Part shown: one piece after another, positions 8,911 through 19,989 of the stretch
How the letters are laid out: each line of letters starts with the position of its first letter
Position numbering within the stretch: position 1 is the first letter of the stretch
From: Deltaproteobacteria bacterium
GTDB lineage: Bacteria; Desulfobacterota; Desulfobulbia; Desulfobulbales; Desulfurivibrionaceae
Length of the DNA stretch: 59,632 nt
Direction of reading: 5' to 3'
Assembly: GCA_021847425.1 (NCBI GenBank)
Contig: JAJZRF010000010.1
Location: forward strand, 1 to 59,632
Notes under the pieces: model-generated
What the model saw: only the letters and a program-made list of their open reading frames with translations
Database searches by the model: none
Told to the model about the DNA's origin: nothing
Translations under genes and position numbers: made by a program

Positions 8911-11685
8911 TCAGCGCTCCTGTTTTCGTAACAACAGCACGCAGAGTCCGGTCAGCAACGGTACGGCCAGAATAAGCGGCAAAAAGGATGCCTGCAGGTC
9001 CGCGAAACCAAGCCCCTTTGAAAAGGTTCCGCGGGCAATGGTCAGGAAATAGGTGGTGGGATAGATATTGCCGATCATCCTGCCCAACCCCTCCAGTGCG
9101 GAAACCGGGGAGGTCATGCCGCAGAACTGCACGGCAGGCAGGAGGGTGAGCACCGCCGTGCCGAAGATGGCGGCAATCTGGCTGCGGACAAAGGTGGAGA
9201 ACAGCAAGCCCATGGCGGTGGCCGAGGTTACGTACAGCAGCGCCGCGACGGATAAGGCAAAAAAGCTCCCCTTCAGCGGCACGCCGAAAACGGTCACTGC
9301 CAGCAAGGACATGAGCAAAAAGTTGACCATTGCCAGGCCGATGTAGGGCAGTTGTTTGCCGAGCAGAAACTCAAGCCGCGTCACCGGCGTGACATAGAGG
9401 TTGACGATGGAGCCAAGCTCTTTTTCCCGCACCACGCTGAGTGCGGTGAGCATCGCCGGAATCATCAGCAGCAGCAACGGAATCACCGCCGGCACCATCG
9501 CGACCAGGCTCTTGACCTCGGGGTTGTAGCGAAACCGGGTTTCGATGTTGATCAGCCCGGCGGAGCGGGACTGGCCAAGTCTGCGCGCGGCCATTTCGTC
9601 CAGCCAGTGGGCATGCATGCCGCGCACATAGCCTTGAATGGTTTCGGCCCGCTGCGGCATGGCGCCGTCGATCCAGGCCCCGATCGCCACCGGGGTACCG
9701 CGCCCCAGATCGCGGGCAAAGCCGGGGGGTATTTCCATGGCCAGACTGATCTCGCCACCCCGCATGCGTTGGTCCAGCTCGGCGTAATCCCCAATGGGCG
9801 CATGTTCGCTAAAATACCGCGAACCGGCGAGATTGAGCACATAGTCGCGACTGATCGCGGTCTGGTCACGATCGAGTACGGCAAAGGAGAGGTTCTCCAC
9901 ATCCAGGGTGATCCCGTACCCCATGATCAGCATCAGGATGAGGCTGCCGAGCAGCGCCAGGGTGGCCCGGATCGGATCCCGGCGCAGCTCCAGCGCCTCG
10001 CGCCGGCTGTAGCTGAACAGGCGGCGCAGGCTGAAGCCTATCTTAGGGATGGTTGTGCCGTGTGGCGGCAATGGGGAAGGATCCATTGCGGCGGCTGACC
10101 GCGCAGGGGGCTTGCTCTCGGGCACTGCCTCTTCCAGAAAGCTGATAAAAGCCTCTTCCAGGGTTGTTGCTCCGCGTTTTTGCATGAGTGCGGCGGGCGT
10201 ATCGCTGACCAGCACCAGGCCTGCATGCATCAGCGAGATGCGATCGCAGCGCTCGGCCTCGTTCATGAAATGAGTGGAGATGAAGATGGTGACCCGGTCG
10301 CGGCGGGCGAGGCCAATCAGGATTTGCCAGAAATCATCGCGGGCGATCGGGTCAACCCCAGAGGTGGGTTCATCAAGGATCAGCATCTCCGGATGATGGA
10401 TCATCGCCACCGCCAGGGAGAGCCGCTGGCGTTGCCCCAGGGGGAGGCTGTCGGGCCGCGCGGCCATGACCCCGGCCAGGCCGAAACGGTTGGCCATTTC
10501 CTCTACGCGGCCGGGGATCTGATCGGCCGGGACGCTGAAGAGCCTGGCATGCAGAGTCAGGTTCTGTTCCACGGTCAGTTCGGAATAGAGCGAGAAGGAC
10601 TGGGTCATGTAACCGACCCGCCGGCGGGTGGCAAGATCCTTGGGGTTTATCGCCCGGCCGAACAGCCAGGCCTCTCCCTCGCTGGCCGTCAACAGGCCGG
10701 TCAGCATCTTCATGGTCGTTGTCTTGCCGCAGCCGTTGGAGCCGAGAAAGCCGAAGATCTCGCCGCGGGCGATACGGAAACTCACCCGGTCCACCGCAGT
10801 GAAATCGCCGAAACGCATGGTCAGATCCTTCGCCTCGATCGCGACCTCGTCGCCATCAGTGGCGCGGGGCGGGATGTGTACCGGTTGGTGACCGGCGCGC
10901 TTTTCTTCCGGCAACAGGGCAATGAAGGCCCCCTCCAGGGTATCGCTGGCAGTGCGGTCAAGCAGTTGCCGGGGGGTGCCGCAAGTCAACACCCGCCCGC
11001 CATCCATGGCCACCAGCCAGTCGAAGCGGGCAGCCTCTTCCATATAGGCGGTGGCCACCAGCACGCTCATGCCGGGTTGCCTGGCGCGGATACGTCCGAT
11101 CAGCTCCCAGAACTGCCTGCGCGAGAGCGGATCAACTCCGGTGGTGGGTTCATCGAGAATCAGCAGATCAGGGTCGTGGATGAGCGCGCAGCAGAGGCCG
11201 AGTTTTTGCTTCATGCCGCCGGAAAGCTTGCCAGCCGGACGGTCCCGGAAAGGAGCCAGACCGGTGCTTGCGAGCAGGTCGTCGATGCGGCGGTGCCGTT
11301 CGCCGCTGTCCTGGGCAAACAACCGGCCGAAGAAATCGATGTTTTCGAATACCGACAGGGTGGCGTAGAGATTTTTGCCCAGCCCTTGTGGCATGTAGGC
11401 AATGCGCGGACAGACAACTTTCCGGTGGCGCGCTTCAGCCATATCCCCGGCCAGCACTTCGACCTGGCCCGCCTGAATGACGCGGGCCCCGGCGATCAGC
11501 GAGAAGAGGCTGGATTTACCGACCCCGTCCGGCCCGATCAGGCCGACCATTTGCCCTGTCGGCAGATCGAGAGTGACCCCGTCCAAGGCAAGCGTCTTGC
11601 CGTAACGCAAGCTGACATCGGTTAAATGCGCGACCGGCGCGATTCCTGCCGCAACAGAGGAAGGAGTCGCCTGGCCGCTGATCAT
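8911..11685 (-). CDS. rbbA: RbbA-like fused ABC transporter (two ATPases plus permease)
   Basis: 924 residues from the ATG at 11685, which overlaps the stop of the upstream HlyD gene by four bases; an upstream ATG at 11718 would add 11 residues. ATPase 1 has [19 protein letters not shown] and [13 protein letters not shown]; ATPase 2 has GSNGCGKTT, a degenerate signature [10 protein letters not shown] and [13 protein letters not shown]. The C-terminal third is an ABC-2 permease with a periplasmic loop and [16 protein letters not shown]. The whole reads like E. coli RbbA (YhiH), described as a ribosome-associated ATPase but carrying an obvious exporter domain. Here it sits between an HlyD adaptor and a second permease, which argues for export. 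Confidence 0.93.
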   Translation of the reverse strand: MISGQATPSSVAAGIAPVAHLTDVSLRYGKTLALDGVTLDLPTGQMVGLIGPDGVGKSSLFSLIAGARVIQAGQVEVLAGDMAEARHRKVVCPRIAYMPQGLGKNLYATLSVFENIDFFGRLFAQDSGERHRRIDDLLASTGLAPFRDRPAGKLSGGMKQKLGLCCALIHDPDLLILDEPTTGVDPLSRRQFWELIGRIRARQPGMSVLVATAYMEEAARFDWLVAMDGGRVLTCGTPRQLLDRTASDTLEGAFIALLPEEKRAGHQPVHIPPRATDGDEVAIEAKDLTMRFGDFTAVDRVSFRIARGEIFGFLGSNGCGKTTTMKMLTGLLTASEGEAWLFGRAINPKDLATRRRVGYMTQSFSLYSELTVEQNLTLHARLFSVPADQIPGRVEEMANRFGLAGVMAARPDSLPLGQRQRLSLAVAMIHHPEMLILDEPTSGVDPIARDDFWQILIGLARRDRVTIFISTHFMNEAERCDRISLMHAGLVLVSDTPAALMQKRGATTLEEAFISFLEEAVPESKPPARSAAAMDPSPLPPHGTTIPKIGFSLRRLFSYSRREALELRRDPIRATLALLGSLILMLIMGYGITLDVENLSFAVLDRDQTAISRDYVLNLAGSRYFSEHAPIGDYAELDQRMRGGEISLAMEIPPGFARDLGRGTPVAIGAWIDGAMPQRAETIQGYVRGMHAHWLDEMAARRLGQSRSAGLINIETRFRYNPEVKSLVAMVPAVIPLLLLMIPAMLTALSVVREKELGSIVNLYVTPVTRLEFLLGKQLPYIGLAMVNFLLMSLLAVTVFGVPLKGSFFALSVAALLYVTSATAMGLLFSTFVRSQIAAIFGTAVLTLLPAVQFCGMTSPVSALEGLGRMIGNIYPTTYFLTIARGTFSKGLGFADLQASFLPLILAVPLLTGLCVLLLRKQER

Positions 11686-12755
11686 TGCGGCAGCTTCACC
11701 TGCAAGGCTTTCGGCCATGCACTTCCCGGATCGAGCCGCACATAGGCCATGCCCGGCAACCCGGTCTTAACTTTATGGATATGTTTCTTGAGCAGCTCCG
11801 GTGCGATTTGCGCCTTGACCCGGAACATCAGCTTCTGCCGCTCGCTGGCGGTTTCCACGGTCTTGGGCGTGAACTGGGCCACGTCGGCCACAAAGGAAAC
11901 CGTGGCCGGGATGACGTATTCCGGCGCGGCATCGAGCACCAGCCGCACCTCGGAGCCGATGGCGACCCGGCCCGCAGCGGCGGTGGGCAGGAAAAAGGTC
12001 ATGTACACATCGCCCAGGTCGAGCAGATTGAGCACCTTGCCCCCTGCGGCAACCACCTCGCCGGGTTGGGCGATGCGGTATTGCACGCGGCCGTCACGGG
12101 TCGCCTTTAAGGCGCTATCGTCAATGTCTGCCTGGAGCCGCTCAATCGTGGCCCTTGTCGCCTCGACAACCGACAGCGCCTCAACCTCCTGGGATTTGGC
12201 CGTGGCAATCGCGGCTTCCGCCGCCGCTATTTGGGCTTTTGCCGCCCGGATCGCCGCTTCGGCGCTCAAAAGATGGGCGCGGTCATCGTCGACTTCCTGG
12301 ATGGAGACGGCGCCGGTGCCGGCCAGGGGTTCGGAGCGCAGCAGACGTTTTTGGGACACATCACGTTCCGCCTGGCGTTGCGCGAGCAGCGCCAGGGCTG
12401 CGGCTTTCTCGCTCTGGCGCTGCGCCACCTGGTTTTGCACGGTCGCGACCCCGCTTTCCGCCTTGCGCAGATACGCTTCGGCCTCACGCTGCTGGGCCTC
12501 GAGCACCCCGATATCCATGCGCGCGACGATCTGCCCGGCAGTGACGAAATCCCCTTCATTTACCAGAATAGCCTTGACCCGGCCTGGTGTCTTGGCGGCG
12601 ATATCGATCTCAACCGCCTCAATCCGGCCGTTGCCGCTGACAATGCCTTTTTCCCGGCCGGTGCCGGCAAACATCCGCCAGCCGACGCCTCCCAGAACAG
12701 CCAGAACCAGCAGCCCGGCAACCCCGATCAACCATCTTTTCTGTTGCCCTGCCAT
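11682..12755 (-). CDS. yhiI: HlyD-family membrane fusion protein, YhiI-like
   Basis: 357 residues. One N-terminal membrane anchor ([18 protein letters not shown]), a split lipoyl domain ([22 protein letters not shown] ... [21 protein letters not shown]), and an Ala/Gln-rich coiled-coil hairpin about 80-210. It would bridge the ABC transporter in the inner membrane to an outer-membrane channel. It is coupled to rbbA by an ATGA overlap. The gene order HlyD-RbbA-YhhJ equals E. coli yhiI-rbbA-yhhJ. Confidence 0.9.
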   Translation of the reverse strand: MAGQQKRWLIGVAGLLVLAVLGGVGWRMFAGTGREKGIVSGNGRIEAVEIDIAAKTPGRVKAILVNEGDFVTAGQIVARMDIGVLEAQQREAEAYLRKAESGVATVQNQVAQRQSEKAAALALLAQRQAERDVSQKRLLRSEPLAGTGAVSIQEVDDDRAHLLSAEAAIRAAKAQIAAAEAAIATAKSQEVEALSVVEATRATIERLQADIDDSALKATRDGRVQYRIAQPGEVVAAGGKVLNLLDLGDVYMTFFLPTAAAGRVAIGSEVRLVLDAAPEYVIPATVSFVADVAQFTPKTVETASERQKLMFRVKAQIAPELLKKHIHKVKTGLPGMAYVRLDPGSAWPKALQVKLPQ

Positions 12756-12818
12756 AACAAAGCTCCTTTTCCGGCCTTGGGAGGAGGTAATAACCCGTCA
12801 GCGCGACACCTGACAGCC

Positions 12819-12950
12819 TCAGTGTTTGAACAGCAGGTGAATCAGATTGATCGGCCAGCCCGGCGGCGGTTCCTTGGCTAAAATAAAGAATGCCGCCGCC
12901 ATGGCAAGCAAGGCGAGAGCGATATAGAAAGCCAACCTGAATGGTTTCAT
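12819..12950 (-). CDS. Small membrane protein, 43 residues
   Basis: ATG at 12950 preceded by GGAGGG gives MKPFRLAFYIALALLAMAAA, then FFILAKEPPPGWPINLIHLL and FKH. It is one membrane span with a short Pro-rich tail. It lies between the OprM-family channel (45 bases upstream) and the HlyD gene (63 bases downstream), all in the same direction. I do not recognise the family. Small single-span proteins can tune multidrug pumps, as AcrZ does for AcrB; that role is only a guess from position. Confidence 0.6.
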   Translation of the reverse strand: MKPFRLAFYIALALLAMAAAFFILAKEPPPGWPINLIHLLFKH

Positions 12951-12994
12951 GACGCCCTCCGGTTACACGGTTGGTTCTTCACCCCGGCAGCGGA

Positions 12995-14437
12995 TCACGG
13001 AGTTTGTGAAGCAGGCGCGACCTCTCCTCCGCCACCCAGCACTTTGTATAATGTTACCAGATTCAGCAGCCGCGTCAAACGGGTGGCGATCAGCCCCTGC
13101 TGGGCCCCATAGAGCGAACGCTGGGAATCGAGCACGGTGAGATAGCTGTCCACCCCTTTTTCGTAGCGGGCCTGGGAAAGACGGTAACTCGTGGCCGTGG
13201 CGCCGGTGAGCGACTGCTGCGCCGCCAGCTGCTCGTCGATGGTTCCCCGCTGGGCAAGGGCGTCGGCCACTTCCCGGAAGGCGGTCTGAATCGTCTTTTC
13301 GTACTGGGCAACGGCGATATCCCGGTCCACCTCCGCCGCCTTCAGATTAGCCCTCCCTGCCCCGGCGTCGAAGATCGGAAGAACGATTTGCGGCGCGAAA
13401 CTCCAGGTGTCCGACCCGGGCTTGAAGAGTCCTGAAAGTTCGCTGCTCGTGGTGCCGATGTTGGTGGCGAGAGTTATGCGTGGGAATAAATCCGCACGGG
13501 CAGCACCGATATTGGCGTTGGCCCCCTTGAGAAGGTTCTCGGCCGCCAGGATGTCGGGGCGCTTCAGCAGCACCTCGGACGGCAGGCCCGGGGCGATATC
13601 CTTCACCGCGGCAAGTGTTTCGGAGAGTGCCTGCGGAAGCAGTTCGGGCGGCACGGTGGAGCCGACCACCAGGTTGAGCCGGTTTTTGTCTTGGGCCACC
13701 AGGGTGATGTAACGGGCGACATCCACTCTCGCCGCATCCACACGGGTCTGCGCCTGCCGCAGGTCCAACTCGGAGGAGGCTCCCACCTCAAAGCGACGCT
13801 GAATCAGCTGGTGGGTGGTCTGCTGGGTTTCCAGGGTATCTTGGGACAGCTTCAGTTGCTCCTGGTCGGCAGCCAGCGTCAGGTAGGTATTGGCAATCTC
13901 GGCCACCAGGCTGATCTGCGCGCTTCGCCGCGCCTGTTCGGTGGCGAGAAATTGTTCCAGAGCCTGATCCTTCAAGCTTCGAATGCGCCCGAAAAAATCA
14001 AGCTCCCAGGAGCTGACCCCCAAATTAACGTTGTATCGTTTGGTCGTTATAGTCTGGTCCGGCACTGAATTTCCGGGGAGCAACTGCCGTTGTTTGCTCC
14101 AGCTGCCGGAGAGATCTACGTTCGGAAAAAGCTCGGAAAGCTGGATCTGATACAGTGCCCTCGTTTTTTCAATGTTAAGGGCTGCCACCCGCAGATCCCG
14201 GTTGTTCTGCAAGGCAAGGGCGATCAGTTTCTGCAATTGCGGATCGACAAAAAACTCCTGCCATGGGATGTCGGCTACAACGGTAGGGTCCGGCTTCTGG
14301 GTTTTGTACGCCGGGCCGCTTGGCCAGGCATCCGGAACCGGCGCCTCCGGCCGGGCATATCCGGGCGCCAGGGTGCAGCCGTCCAGGCAAAGCAATGCTG
14401 CCAAAGGCAGACACAGGGCCGTGGTCTTCCATTTCAT
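12995..14437 (-). CDS. Outer-membrane efflux lipoprotein, OprM/NodT family
   Basis: 480 residues from the ATG at 14437, which has GGAGGT eight bases upstream and begins one base after the RND pump stop; the longer frame from 14467 is rejected. Lipoprotein signal [21 protein letters not shown]. Two OEP repeats follow with [29 protein letters not shown] text ([15 protein letters not shown]) and [27 protein letters not shown], typical of OprM. It forms the trimeric outer-membrane duct of the RND pump, and may also serve the ABC exporter downstream, since no other channel gene is in the operon. Confidence 0.95.
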   Translation of the reverse strand: MKWKTTALCLPLAALLCLDGCTLAPGYARPEAPVPDAWPSGPAYKTQKPDPTVVADIPWQEFFVDPQLQKLIALALQNNRDLRVAALNIEKTRALYQIQLSELFPNVDLSGSWSKQRQLLPGNSVPDQTITTKRYNVNLGVSSWELDFFGRIRSLKDQALEQFLATEQARRSAQISLVAEIANTYLTLAADQEQLKLSQDTLETQQTTHQLIQRRFEVGASSELDLRQAQTRVDAARVDVARYITLVAQDKNRLNLVVGSTVPPELLPQALSETLAAVKDIAPGLPSEVLLKRPDILAAENLLKGANANIGAARADLFPRITLATNIGTTSSELSGLFKPGSDTWSFAPQIVLPIFDAGAGRANLKAAEVDRDIAVAQYEKTIQTAFREVADALAQRGTIDEQLAAQQSLTGATATSYRLSQARYEKGVDSYLTVLDSQRSLYGAQQGLIATRLTRLLNLVTLYKVLGGGGEVAPASQTP

Positions 14438-14438
14438 A

Positions 14439-17400
14439 TCAATGTACCTCCGGGGCTTTGGTGGCAACGGCAGGTTGAGCGGCCGGCTGCTTCTTTACAA
14501 AGAGCCGGGAAACCAGGACAAAGAAAAACGGGATGAAGATCAAGTCGATGAAGGTAGCCGAAAGCAGTCCGCCGGTGACGGCGGTGCCGATGGCGTTCTG
14601 GGCCGCGGCCCCGGCTCCGCGGGTCAGGGCCAAGGGCAAGGTGCCGAAAAAGAAGGCCAACGAGGTCATGATGACCGGACGCAGCCGGATCTTCACCGCC
14701 GCCAGGGTCGCCTCAACCAGCTCATGGCCCTGATGCATCTGTTCCTTTATGAACTGGATGATCAGGATGGCGTTCTTTGTCGAAAGCCCCACCGTGGTGA
14801 GAAGCCCTATCTGGAGATAAATATCGTTGGGCAACCCCCGCATTGTGACCGCCGTAACCGCTCCCACCAACCCCAGCGGCAGCATCAGCAAGTTGACAAA
14901 GGGGATGGTCCAGCTCTCATACAGCGCAGCCACACTGAGAAACACCACCAGCAGCGAGATGGCATACAGGGCCGGAGCCTGTTTGCCCGCCTGTTTTTCC
15001 TCGTAGGAGAGACCGGTCCACTCGTAACCGATCCCGGTCGGCAGTTTGGCCGCCATCTTCTCCATCTCGGCCATCGCCTCGCCGGTGCTTACCCCAGGCG
15101 CCGCCTGCCCCATGATCTCCACGGAGGGAATCCCGTTATATCGTTCCAGACGGGGCGAGCCGGACTGCCAACGGGCGGTGGCAAAGGCCGAAAACGGCAC
15201 CATCTCGCCCTTGCCGTTGCGCACATACCAGCGGTTGATATCCTCCGGCAGCATCCGGTACTTGGCGTCGGCCTGGAGATAAACCTTTTTGACCCGGCCG
15301 TTCTGGATAAAGTCGTTCACGTAGGAACTGCCCCAGGCAGTGGCCAGCACATTATTGACGTCGGCCAGGGAGACCCCCAGTGCCCCGGCCCGCACGTCAT
15401 CGATATCCAGCTTGAACTGAGGGGCGTCGTCCTGACCGTTGGGACGCACCGCGATCAACTTGGGATTTTTTTTGGCCATGCCGAGCAGCTGATTGCGCGC
15501 CGCCATCAGCTTATCGTGCCCCAGGCCGCCCCGATCCTGCAACTGAAAGTCAAAACCGTTGGCCACCCCCAATTCAAGTACCGCAGGTGGGGAAAAAGCG
15601 AAGGCCAGACCGTCACGGAACTGCGAAAAGGCCTTCATGGCCCGGCCGGCAATGGCCGCTGCCTTCAGATCCTTACTCTTGCGGAGCTTCCAATCCTTGA
15701 GTTTCACCCAGGCCAGTCCCATGTTCTGGCCACGGCCGGCAAAACTGAACCCGGCCACGGTGATTATCCCTTCCACCGTCTTGGACTCCTTTTGCAGGAA
15801 ATGCTGTTCCATCTGTCGCAGAACCTGAATAGTCCGCTCCTGGGTAGCTCCCGCCGGCAACTGCACCTGGCAGAGAAGGAACCCCTGGTCCTCGTCCGGC
15901 AGGAAGGCGGTGGGAAGACGCAGGAATAAAAAGACCATGGCGGTCACAATGGCGCCATACACCACGAGGTAGCGGGCCGGTTTGCCAAAGGAACGGCCGA
16001 CGATTCGTTCATACTGCCCCCTGCCGCGATCGAACCACTTGTTGAACCAGCGGAAAAAGCAGCAGAACCAGCCGCATTCACCCGGTGTGTGTCCCTTCTC
16101 CACCGGCTTGAGCAGGGTGGCGCACAGGGCCGGGGTCAGGATCATGGCCACCAGCACCGAAAGGATCATGGCGGAGATGATGGTGATGGAGAACTGGCGG
16201 TAAATGACACCGGTGGAGCCGCCAAAAAAGGCCATGGGCAAAAAGACCGCCACCAGCACGGTGGCGATACCCCAGAGGGCGCCGGTGATCTGGCCCATGG
16301 ACTTGAGGGTGGCGTCGTGGGGCGACAGCCCCTCCTCGGACATGATCCGCTCGACGTTCTCCACCACCACGATGGCGTCGTCCACCAGCAGACCGATGAC
16401 GATGACCAGGGCGAACATGGTCAGGGTGTTGATGGAAAAACCGCTGGCCGCCAGCACCCCGAAGGTGCCAAGCAAAACCACCGGCACCGCGATGGTGGGG
16501 ATCAGGGTGGCGCGGAAGTTCTGCAAGAAGAGGAACATGATGATAAAGACCAGGCAGACCGCCTCAAAAAGGGTCTGGACCACCTCTTCGATGGAGATCT
16601 TGACAAAGGGCGTGGTATCGTAGGGGTAGACCACCTTCATGCCGGGGGGGAAGTATTTCGCCAACTCCGCCATCTTGGCCTTGACCCTCTCGCCCGTATC
16701 CAGGGCGTTGGCGCCGGCGGCCAGCCGGATGGCCATGCCCCCCACCGGTTTTCCCTTGTAAAACGACTGGATATCGTAGCTTTCGGTGCCTATCCTGCTT
16801 TCGGCCACATCCTTGAGTCTGACGGTGGAGCCGTCGCTGTTGGTGCGCAGGATGATGGCACCGAACTGCTCCGGGGTCTGCAGCAGGGTGCGGGCCGTGA
16901 TGGCGGCGTTGAGTTGTTGCCCCGGCACGGCGGGGGTGCCGCCGAACTGACCGGCGGAAACCTGGACGTTCTGGGCCTGCAACGCCGCAATCACATCGTT
17001 GGTGGTCAGGTGGAAGTTGTCCAGCTTGGCGGGGTTCACCCAGATCCGCATGGCGTTCTGGGTGCCGAACAGCAGCACTTCCCCCACCCCGTCCAGACGG
17101 CTGATGATATCCTGGAGGTTGGAGACCATATAGTCGGTCAGGTCATTGCGGTCCATGGAGCCGTCTTCCGAGACCAGCCCGACGATCATCAGATAGTTCC
17201 GGCTCGATTTGACCACCGCGATCCCCTGGCGCTGCACGATCTGGGGCAGGAGCGGGGTGGCCAGCTGCAGCTTGTTCTGCACCTGCACCTGGGCGATGTT
17301 CGGGTCGGTGCCGGCCTTGAAGGTCAGATTGATGGCCACCGCCCCGGCGGAATCGCTGGTGGAGGACATATAGATCAGGTTATCGATCCCGTTCAGCTTC

Positions 17401-17600
17401 TGCTCGATGACCTGGGTGACGGTGTCCTGCACCGTTTGGGCCGAGGCCCCCGGATACATGGCGTTGATGGTGATCAGGGGCGGCGCGATGGGCGGGTACT
17501 GGGAGACCGGCATGGTCTTGATCGCCAGCAAACCGGCCAGCATGACCATGATGGCGATAACCCAGGCAAAGATCGGGCGATTGATGAAAAATCGGGGCAT
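14439..17600 (-). CDS. RND multidrug efflux pump, AcrB/MexB (HAE1) family
   Basis: 1053 residues, full length for the family. It begins [20 protein letters not shown], and shows the proton-relay motif [17 protein letters not shown] in TM4, [19 protein letters not shown], and [13 protein letters not shown] in the C-terminal half. Twelve membrane spans and two large periplasmic loops fit a proton-driven drug/antiport pump in the inner membrane. It works with the periplasmic adaptor encoded upstream and the OprM-like channel downstream. The adaptor stop is 129 bases upstream of its ATG. Confidence 0.97.
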   Translation of the reverse strand: MPRFFINRPIFAWVIAIMVMLAGLLAIKTMPVSQYPPIAPPLITINAMYPGASAQTVQDTVTQVIEQKLNGIDNLIYMSSTSDSAGAVAINLTFKAGTDPNIAQVQVQNKLQLATPLLPQIVQRQGIAVVKSSRNYLMIVGLVSEDGSMDRNDLTDYMVSNLQDIISRLDGVGEVLLFGTQNAMRIWVNPAKLDNFHLTTNDVIAALQAQNVQVSAGQFGGTPAVPGQQLNAAITARTLLQTPEQFGAIILRTNSDGSTVRLKDVAESRIGTESYDIQSFYKGKPVGGMAIRLAAGANALDTGERVKAKMAELAKYFPPGMKVVYPYDTTPFVKISIEEVVQTLFEAVCLVFIIMFLFLQNFRATLIPTIAVPVVLLGTFGVLAASGFSINTLTMFALVIVIGLLVDDAIVVVENVERIMSEEGLSPHDATLKSMGQITGALWGIATVLVAVFLPMAFFGGSTGVIYRQFSITIISAMILSVLVAMILTPALCATLLKPVEKGHTPGECGWFCCFFRWFNKWFDRGRGQYERIVGRSFGKPARYLVVYGAIVTAMVFLFLRLPTAFLPDEDQGFLLCQVQLPAGATQERTIQVLRQMEQHFLQKESKTVEGIITVAGFSFAGRGQNMGLAWVKLKDWKLRKSKDLKAAAIAGRAMKAFSQFRDGLAFAFSPPAVLELGVANGFDFQLQDRGGLGHDKLMAARNQLLGMAKKNPKLIAVRPNGQDDAPQFKLDIDDVRAGALGVSLADVNNVLATAWGSSYVNDFIQNGRVKKVYLQADAKYRMLPEDINRWYVRNGKGEMVPFSAFATARWQSGSPRLERYNGIPSVEIMGQAAPGVSTGEAMAEMEKMAAKLPTGIGYEWTGLSYEEKQAGKQAPALYAISLLVVFLSVAALYESWTIPFVNLLMLPLGLVGAVTAVTMRGLPNDIYLQIGLLTTVGLSTKNAILIIQFIKEQMHQGHELVEATLAAVKIRLRPVIMTSLAFFFGTLPLALTRGAGAAAQNAIGTAVTGGLLSATFIDLIFIPFFFVLVSRLFVKKQPAAQPAVATKAPEVH

Positions 17601-17729
17601 GGCAGTAGTAGCTCCTTACTCAAAACGGATTATACGAGGATTTTAAAAATCCTTCCCCACGGAGACAAGAAAACAGAAAAAATTTGCCGTTCTCCGCGCC
17701 TCCATGTTTCCATGGCAGATGCTGAATGA

Positions 17730-18923
17730 TTATTTCTTCCCTGCCGGTGCTGCGCCAAGTGCTGTTCCCGTCTTGACCGCGAACGGCACCGCCTTGACCA
17801 AAGTCCCCGGAAGCGCCCTCTGACTCCCTTCCAGGATAACACGGTCTCCGGCCTTCAATCCTTCGCGCACCAGCCAGTTATCGCCAACCGTCCGGGAAAC
17901 CTTGATGACCCGCGGCTCCACCTTCTCTCCGGCGCCGACCACCATGACCATGGCCTCACCTTTCGAATTACGGGTAACCCCACGCTGCGGCACCAGGATC
18001 GCCTGCTCGTCGACCCCTTCCTGCATAATGGCCCGGACGAACATCCCGGGCAGCAGCATTTGGTTCGGGTTGGGAAAGAGCGCCCGCAGGGTGACGGAAC
18101 CGGTGGTCTGGTCCACGGTCACTTCGCTGAACTTCAGGATTCCCTTTTGCGGGTAGGCGCTGCCGTCTTCCAGCAGCAGCTTTACCTTTGCCTGATCACC
18201 GTCCTTCCCCTCGATCTCGCCATTGGCAAGATTGCGCTTCAGGCGGAGCAGCTCGGCGCTGGACTGGGTCACATCGACGTAGACCGGATCAAGCTGCTGA
18301 ATCGTGGCCATGGGCGCCGCCTGGTTCGCCGTGACCAGCGCCCCGTCGGTCACGGTCGACCGGCCGATCCGCCCGGAGATCGGCGCCTTCACCCTGGTAT
18401 AGTCCAGATTGATGCGAGCGGCTTCAACGACCGCCTGATTGGCCGCCACATCGGCCTCAGCCTGCTTCAGCAGTGCGCTGGCATCATCATAATCCTGCCG
18501 GCTCACGGCATTGATTGCTACCAACTCCCGGAAGCGTTCCGCCTTGAGCCGGACGGGCATAAGGTTGGCTTCGGCCCGGGCCAGGGCAGCCTTGGCGCTG
18601 GCATAGGCGGCCTGATAGGTGGCGGGATCAAGCTGATACAGCAGCTGCCCGGCCTTCACGTCGGAACCCTCGGTAAAGAGCCTTTTTTGAATAATCCCTC
18701 CCACCTGGGGACGCACCTCGGCAATCAGGTGAGGCGATGTCCGGCCCGACAGCTCCATGGTCAAGGTGACCGGGGCAACGGCTATGGTCACGACCCCTAC
18801 CACGGGAGGGCCGCTGGTTGGCACCCCTCCCGTGGAGGGATTTTGCTTGCAACCGGTTATCGCGACCGTGCCGATCAAGAGTCCCACCCAGGCGATTTGT
18901 TTGACTTTTTTTGTAATATCCAT
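17730..18923 (-). CDS. RND periplasmic adaptor lipoprotein, AcrA/MexA family
   Basis: 397 residues from the ATG at 18923 (GAGGT site), chosen because it opens with a lipoprotein signal, IAWVGLLIGTVAITGC; the frame extends 57 residues further upstream without a good site. The split lipoyl domain (RTSPHLIAEVRPQVGGIIQK ... SGRIGRSTVTDGALVTANQ), alpha-hairpin, and C-terminal beta domains are in order. It links the AcrB-like pump to the outer-membrane channel. The gap of 154 bases to the TetR gene holds no clear second promoter. Confidence 0.95.
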   Translation of the reverse strand: MDITKKVKQIAWVGLLIGTVAITGCKQNPSTGGVPTSGPPVVGVVTIAVAPVTLTMELSGRTSPHLIAEVRPQVGGIIQKRLFTEGSDVKAGQLLYQLDPATYQAAYASAKAALARAEANLMPVRLKAERFRELVAINAVSRQDYDDASALLKQAEADVAANQAVVEAARINLDYTRVKAPISGRIGRSTVTDGALVTANQAAPMATIQQLDPVYVDVTQSSAELLRLKRNLANGEIEGKDGDQAKVKLLLEDGSAYPQKGILKFSEVTVDQTTGSVTLRALFPNPNQMLLPGMFVRAIMQEGVDEQAILVPQRGVTRNSKGEAMVMVVGAGEKVEPRVIKVSRTVGDNWLVREGLKAGDRVILEGSQRALPGTLVKAVPFAVKTGTALGAAPAGKK

Positions 18924-19077
18924 CAGATACCTCAATATTTGATAATAATTAACCGTATAATTCGATCGCCTGACCGCCGGACCGGAGGCCAAGGGAAAGG
19001 AGGCGGTTGCAATCGACAAAGAGTGGACACTCACTCCGGCAGAGGCCGCGAAAACCTTGGTTGCCCCCGTGACGCTG

Positions 19078-19653
19078 CTACCTCTTGATTCCATCCCAGC
19101 AGGCCTGAACGGTCTGCATGATCAAGGCATTATCCAGATCGATAAAGCCGAGGATATGATCTCTGCTCACCGCCAGGAGAGGGCCGATGGTCAGGGCACA
19201 GAGAACGACAAGCGGCAGATCCTTCACGATCTGCCGGGCTACTCCATCTTCAAGAAGCATACGGAACAGGTCGTTATCATCCCCGGTTCCCAAAAGCCTC
19301 CCCCTGCGGAACGCCACGCCATAAGGCGAATTGAGATACTGTTCCAAGAAGCGAAAATCCAGGGGATTGGCGATTAGATACCGGAGCAGCGCCGTACTGA
19401 CGTGGAGAAACTGCTCCCTGAGCGACCTGTCCGTTTTATATCCCTCCAGGAGGGCCATCTGGATTTTGTCATGCAGTTCCCGGAACAACTCGGTGATAAG
19501 CACATCCTTGTTTTCAAAGTAGCGGTAGATAGTCCCGGCCCCCACGCCGGCTCGATCGGCGATGCTGGCGATGGGCGCGCCGTGGAATCCATGCTCGGCA
19601 ATCAGTTCCAATGCCGCATGCAGTATCTCTTGACGTTTCTCGGAAGTCGCCAT
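19078..19653 (-). CDS. TetR/AcrR family repressor of the efflux operon
   Basis: 191 residues. N-terminal helix-turn-helix about 8-55: RQEILHAALELIAEHGFHGA, then IASIADRAGVGAGTIYRYFE and NKDVLITELF, the standard TetR signature. The C-terminal ligand domain is not similar to anything I can name. It is the first gene of the efflux operon, and its start codon lies five bases beyond a 46-bp near-perfect palindrome that also covers the -10, so it very likely represses itself and the pump genes until a drug or metabolite binds. Confidence 0.93.
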   Translation of the reverse strand: MATSEKRQEILHAALELIAEHGFHGAPIASIADRAGVGAGTIYRYFENKDVLITELFRELHDKIQMALLEGYKTDRSLREQFLHVSTALLRYLIANPLDFRFLEQYLNSPYGVAFRRGRLLGTGDDNDLFRMLLEDGVARQIVKDLPLVVLCALTIGPLLAVSRDHILGFIDLDNALIMQTVQACWDGIKR

Positions 19654-19657
19654 ACCG

Positions 19658-19703
19658 GGCCACCTATTTTAGGAGTGAATGTTCACTCCTAAAATAGGTG
19701 GCC
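19658..19703. promoter_or_regulatory. 46-bp palindromic operator of the efflux operon
   Basis: Two perfect 22-base arms (19658-19679 and 19682-19703) flank a two-base centre. The core reads GGAGTGAATGTTCACTCC, of the kind bound by TetR-family dimers; the arms extend into CCTATTTT/AAAATAGG and GGCC. It includes the -10 element, the start point and the AGGTGG ribosome site of the TetR gene. Confidence 0.75.
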
Positions 19704-19719
19704 ACTCCTCTCTTGTCAA
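19691..19719 (-). promoter_or_regulatory. Promoter of the TetR-efflux operon
   Basis: On the minus strand TTGACA (19719-19714) and TATTTT (19696-19691) are 17 bases apart. The -10 lies inside the palindromic operator, so bound repressor would block polymerase. Confidence 0.7.
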
Positions 19720-19858
19720 ACTGTTTTTTCCGCCTCTTTCCTGAATGCGCACTGCCCAAACCGGCTTGTCCCGTTCAGTGGCGCAACTCTTCGTTTTGTG
19801 ATTTTATTGAGCCCCAAGGCCGCGACAGCAATGACCGTTGCGTTTTCCTCTGCCCCCA

Positions 19859-19902
19859 TTGACAATGAGGAACTATAGCTATATAGTGAAATGGCTATAT
19901 AG
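19859..19902 (+). promoter_or_regulatory. Promoter and CTATATAG operator of DUF2703-arsC
   Basis: TTGACA at 19859-19864 and TATAGT at 19882-19887 are 17 bases apart. Self-complementary CTATATAG boxes at 19879-19886 and 19895-19902, with CTATAG at 19873-19878, cover the -10 and start. AT-rich palindromes in this place are typical for ArsR/SmtB metalloregulators. No arsR gene is in the window, so the regulator would act in trans. Confidence 0.6.
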
Positions 19903-19989
19903 TATCCCTGCCAGCTGGCATTCATGATGAGCGGCAGCGGCATCCTGCGGGTGAGCTATCTTTTCAATCTGATTATTTAAAGGAAAACG

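Noticed and set aside
19716..19943. 75-codon minus-strand frame between the TetR promoter and the ars promoter
   Set aside because: Covers both promoter regions, has no ribosome site and no recognisable domain.
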